Source of the DNA: Bacteroidota bacterium
GTDB taxonomy: Bacteria; Bacteroidota; Bacteroidia; Chitinophagales; Chitinophagaceae
Length of the DNA stretch: 64,000 bases
Assembly (NCBI GenBank): GCA_030706685.1
Contig: JAUZOA010000001.1
Location: 62,001-126,000 of the forward strand
Direction: 5' to 3'
Within the stretch, counting starts at the first letter, position 1. Each line of letters starts with the position of its first letter. Below, in pieces: positions 62,105 to 64,000 of the stretch. The translations under genes and the position numbers were made by a program. Below the pieces are notes generated by a model. That model did no database searches, was not told the origin of the DNA, and worked only from the letters and a program-made list of their open reading frames with translations.

Positions 62105-62893
62105 ATGGATCTCGGATTAAAAGATAAAGTCATCCTTGTAACAGGCGGCGCCAAAGGTATTGGCGAAGGCATTGCCCATGTTCTGGCTAAAGAGGCAGCC
62201 ATCCCTGTTATTATTGGTAGAAATGAAGAAGACAATAAGAGGACTGTTCAGTCTATTGAAAAGAAGGGAGGAAAAGCTTTGGGTATCAAAGCGGAATTAT
62301 CCGTGCCGTCGGAATGTGAAGCCGCTGTAAAAAAAACAGCAGAAACATTTGGCCGCATTGAAGGCCTTGTCAATAATGCAGGTGTCAATGATGGAGTGGG
62401 TCTTGAAAACGGTAATTATGAGAAATTCATGAACAGTCTCCATAAAAATGTAGTGCATTATTACCTCATGGCTCATTTTTCGCTTCCCTGGTTAAAAAAA
62501 AGCAAGGGGGCAATTGTGAATATCACTTCCAAGACTGCGGAGACAGGACAGGGTAATACCTCTGCCTATGCTGCTTCGAATGGAGGACGTAATGCACTAA
62601 CCCGTGAATGGGCAGTCGAATTATTAAAATACAGCATCCGTGTAAACGCTGTGGTGGTGGCCGAATGTTTCACTCCTTTATATGCAAAATGGATTGAGAC
62701 ATTACCGGACCCGCAAAAGAAGTTAAAAGAGATCGAATCGAAGATACCGCTGGAAAACCGCATGACAACATCCGAAGAGATTGCCAATGCCGTAGCCTTT
62801 TTATTAAGTGAAAGATCCAGTCATACTACCGGCCAGTTGATTCATGTGGATGGTGGTTATGTTCATCTCGACAGGGCGTTGGTCAATGCTTAA
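62105..62893 (+). CDS. SDR oxidoreductase, probable L-fucose dehydrogenase, altered YxxxK
   Basis: A 262-residue short-chain dehydrogenase with TGGAKGIGEGIAHVLA at the cofactor site, NNAG, and the serine in NITSKT. The catalytic tyrosine block reads SAYAASNGGRNALTREWAVE, so the usual lysine of YxxxK is asparagine. The body resembles L-fucose dehydrogenases (AECFTPLYAKWIE). It would oxidise L-fucose to the lactone handled by the gene just upstream. The missing lysine leaves activity uncertain, or shows a variant mechanism. Confidence 0.82.
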   Translation: MDLGLKDKVILVTGGAKGIGEGIAHVLAKEAAIPVIIGRNEEDNKRTVQSIEKKGGKALGIKAELSVPSECEAAVKKTAETFGRIEGLVNNAGVNDGVGLENGNYEKFMNSLHKNVVHYYLMAHFSLPWLKKSKGAIVNITSKTAETGQGNTSAYAASNGGRNALTREWAVELLKYSIRVNAVVVAECFTPLYAKWIETLPDPQKKLKEIESKIPLENRMTTSEEIANAVAFLLSERSSHTTGQLIHVDGGYVHLDRALVNA

Positions 62894-62902
62894 ACTATCA
62901 TT

Positions 62903-63919
62903 ATGCAATCGCTTATTTGTATACAGCCCGGGCAATTTGAATACCGGGAAATCAATAAACCGGTTCTTCAAAAAGGATATTCCGTTCTTGAAATAAAACG
63001 GATTGGTATCTGTGGCACAGACCTTCATGCTTTTGAAGGCACACAACCTTATTTCGAATATCCGCGCATCCTTGGTCATGAGCTGGCCGCCACCATTCAT
63101 GAAACGGGGGAAGACAGCGGTTTCGAAAAAGGAGAAGCTGTAACCATCATCCCCTACTTTCATTGCGGACATTGCATTGCCTGTATCAATGGAAAATCCA
63201 ATTGCTGTGTGAATATGCAGGTGTGCGGCGTGCATGTAGACGGGGGGATGAGAGATTACCTGTCAGTGCCTGATTATTCGCTGGTAAAAAGTAATGGGTT
63301 GTCTTTCGGACAACTGGCTTTAATAGAACCGCTGAGTATTGGCGCTCACAGTATCCGGAGAGCGGCCATACAAAAAGATGAGTGGGTCCTCGTGATCGGC
63401 GCAGGGCCTATCGGTCTCGGAATAATGGAGTTCGCGCGGATCGCCGGCGCTCATGTAATAGCGGCGGATATTAATCAGCAACGTTTGTCTTTTTGTAAAG
63501 AAAAATTACGGGTTGAACATATCATTAATGTGTCATCAGGAAATGTAATGGAAAAATTAAAAGAAATCACCCATAACGATATGCCTGCGGCAGTTATTGA
63601 CGCAACAGGCAACCTGAAAGCCATCAACTCAGCGTTTCAATACCTGGCACATGGCGGGCGGTATGTACTGGTAGGTCTGCAAAAGGAAAATATCTCTTTT
63701 AGTCATCCCGAATTTCATAAAAGAGAAGCCACGCTGATGAGTAGCCGTAATGCTACCAGGGGTGATTTTGAACATGCAATACGTTCGATGAAAGATGGAC
63801 TGGTTAACCCTTCTAACTATATCACACATATATTGCCTTTTAATAAAGCAAAAGATAATTTCCATTCACTGCTTGATCCGGTTAATGGTGTGATCAAGGC
63901 GGTGATTAAAATGGATTAA
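62903..63919 (+). CDS. Zinc-dependent alcohol dehydrogenase (MDR family)
   Basis: A 338-residue medium-chain dehydrogenase. GICGTDLHAFEG and GHELAA hold the catalytic zinc ligands, CGHCIACINGKSNCC holds the structural zinc cysteines, and VIGAGPIGLGIMEFARIAGA is the cofactor Rossmann turn. Sorbitol/L-galactonate/threonine-dehydrogenase-like. In this cluster it may oxidise L-fucose or a related sugar acid or lactaldehyde, but the substrate is not defined. It starts 9 bp after the SDR and is the last clear gene of the island. Confidence 0.87.
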   Translation: MQSLICIQPGQFEYREINKPVLQKGYSVLEIKRIGICGTDLHAFEGTQPYFEYPRILGHELAATIHETGEDSGFEKGEAVTIIPYFHCGHCIACINGKSNCCVNMQVCGVHVDGGMRDYLSVPDYSLVKSNGLSFGQLALIEPLSIGAHSIRRAAIQKDEWVLVIGAGPIGLGIMEFARIAGAHVIAADINQQRLSFCKEKLRVEHIINVSSGNVMEKLKEITHNDMPAAVIDATGNLKAINSAFQYLAHGGRYVLVGLQKENISFSHPEFHKREATLMSSRNATRGDFEHAIRSMKDGLVNPSNYITHILPFNKAKDNFHSLLDPVNGVIKAVIKMD

Positions 63920-63957
63920 GATGATAGTTATGTTGAAGCCGGGTGAAAGGAATTGAA

Positions 63958-64000
63958 CTATTTACCAATGTGCAGCCTTACCCCTCCCATCAGCCACCTG
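63958..64000 (-). CDS. Possible C-terminus of a minus-strand gene
   Basis: On the minus strand a frame enters from beyond the window and ends at TAG (63960-63958) with RWLMGGVRLHIGK. The alternating hydrophobic pattern would suit the last strand of an outer membrane beta-barrel, but 13 residues are too few to decide. Convergent to the zinc dehydrogenase, 38 bp away. Confidence 0.3.
   Translation of the reverse strand, partial: RWLMGGVRLHIGK

Overview
The window is chromosomal DNA from a member of the Bacteroidota, most likely family Chitinophagaceae. The sequence evidence is: a giant protein ending in a type IX secretion sorting domain, DUF4296, DUF4835, DUF6728 and head-GIN-domain proteins, a Bacteroidota-type RNA polymerase omega subunit, an RRM protein with a glycine-rich tail, TAnnTTTG promoter cores, and few Shine-Dalgarno sites. 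No tRNA, rRNA, CRISPR array, transposase or phage gene was recognised. Family names come from reading the protein sequences; no database search was run.

Left part (1-35.9 kb). A minus-strand cluster runs bamD, rpoZ, coaBC, a DUF4835 gene and a DUF4296 lipoprotein, with overlapping ends. Next come an OmpA-family protein with a good promoter, a polyprenyl synthase, recJ, and a 1968-residue secreted protein carrying an exonuclease/endonuclease/phosphatase domain. The rpsF-rpsR-rplI operon follows, with a structured leader, then an RRM protein, a Gfo/Idh/MocA oxidoreductase facing a double DUF1080 protein, a probable glucosyl-3-phosphoglycerate synthase fused to a HAD phosphatase, a tandem universal stress protein, an alpha-2-macroglobulin/PBP1C pair, a GMC dehydrogenase pair and an amine oxidase.

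Middle part (35.9-49.2 kb). This holds guaA, a periplasmic binding protein, a ligase-associated helicase with PdeM, a DUF5916 outer-membrane protein, an XRE/S24 regulator, surE, lpxB and a convergent 53-residue DUF6728 gene.

Right part (49.4-63.9 kb). This is a sugar island on the plus strand. An L-arabinose module (HAD phosphatase, NrtR-type AraR, araB, araD, galM, araA, sodium/sugar symporter) runs directly into an oxidative L-fucose module (fucP, COG3254 mutarotase, 2-keto-3-deoxy-L-fuconate dehydrogenase, FAH-type hydrolase, lactonase, fucose dehydrogenase-like SDR, zinc dehydrogenase). L-fuconate dehydratase is the one pathway enzyme not seen.

The most unusual signal is a set of short-word, palindrome-forming repeats (words such as GTSAGTG, AATGGGC/GCCCATT, AAAGTTTAAAGTTG, GCTAATAGC). 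They lie between genes and also inside reading frames: in the helicase, in lpxB, and across the signal peptide of the binding protein. Other candidates are an 11-bp-period tandem array upstream of lpxB, a three-copy dispersed repeat that brackets lpxB, a hairpin covering the pbpC start codon, and an amber codon interrupting a small membrane-protein frame.
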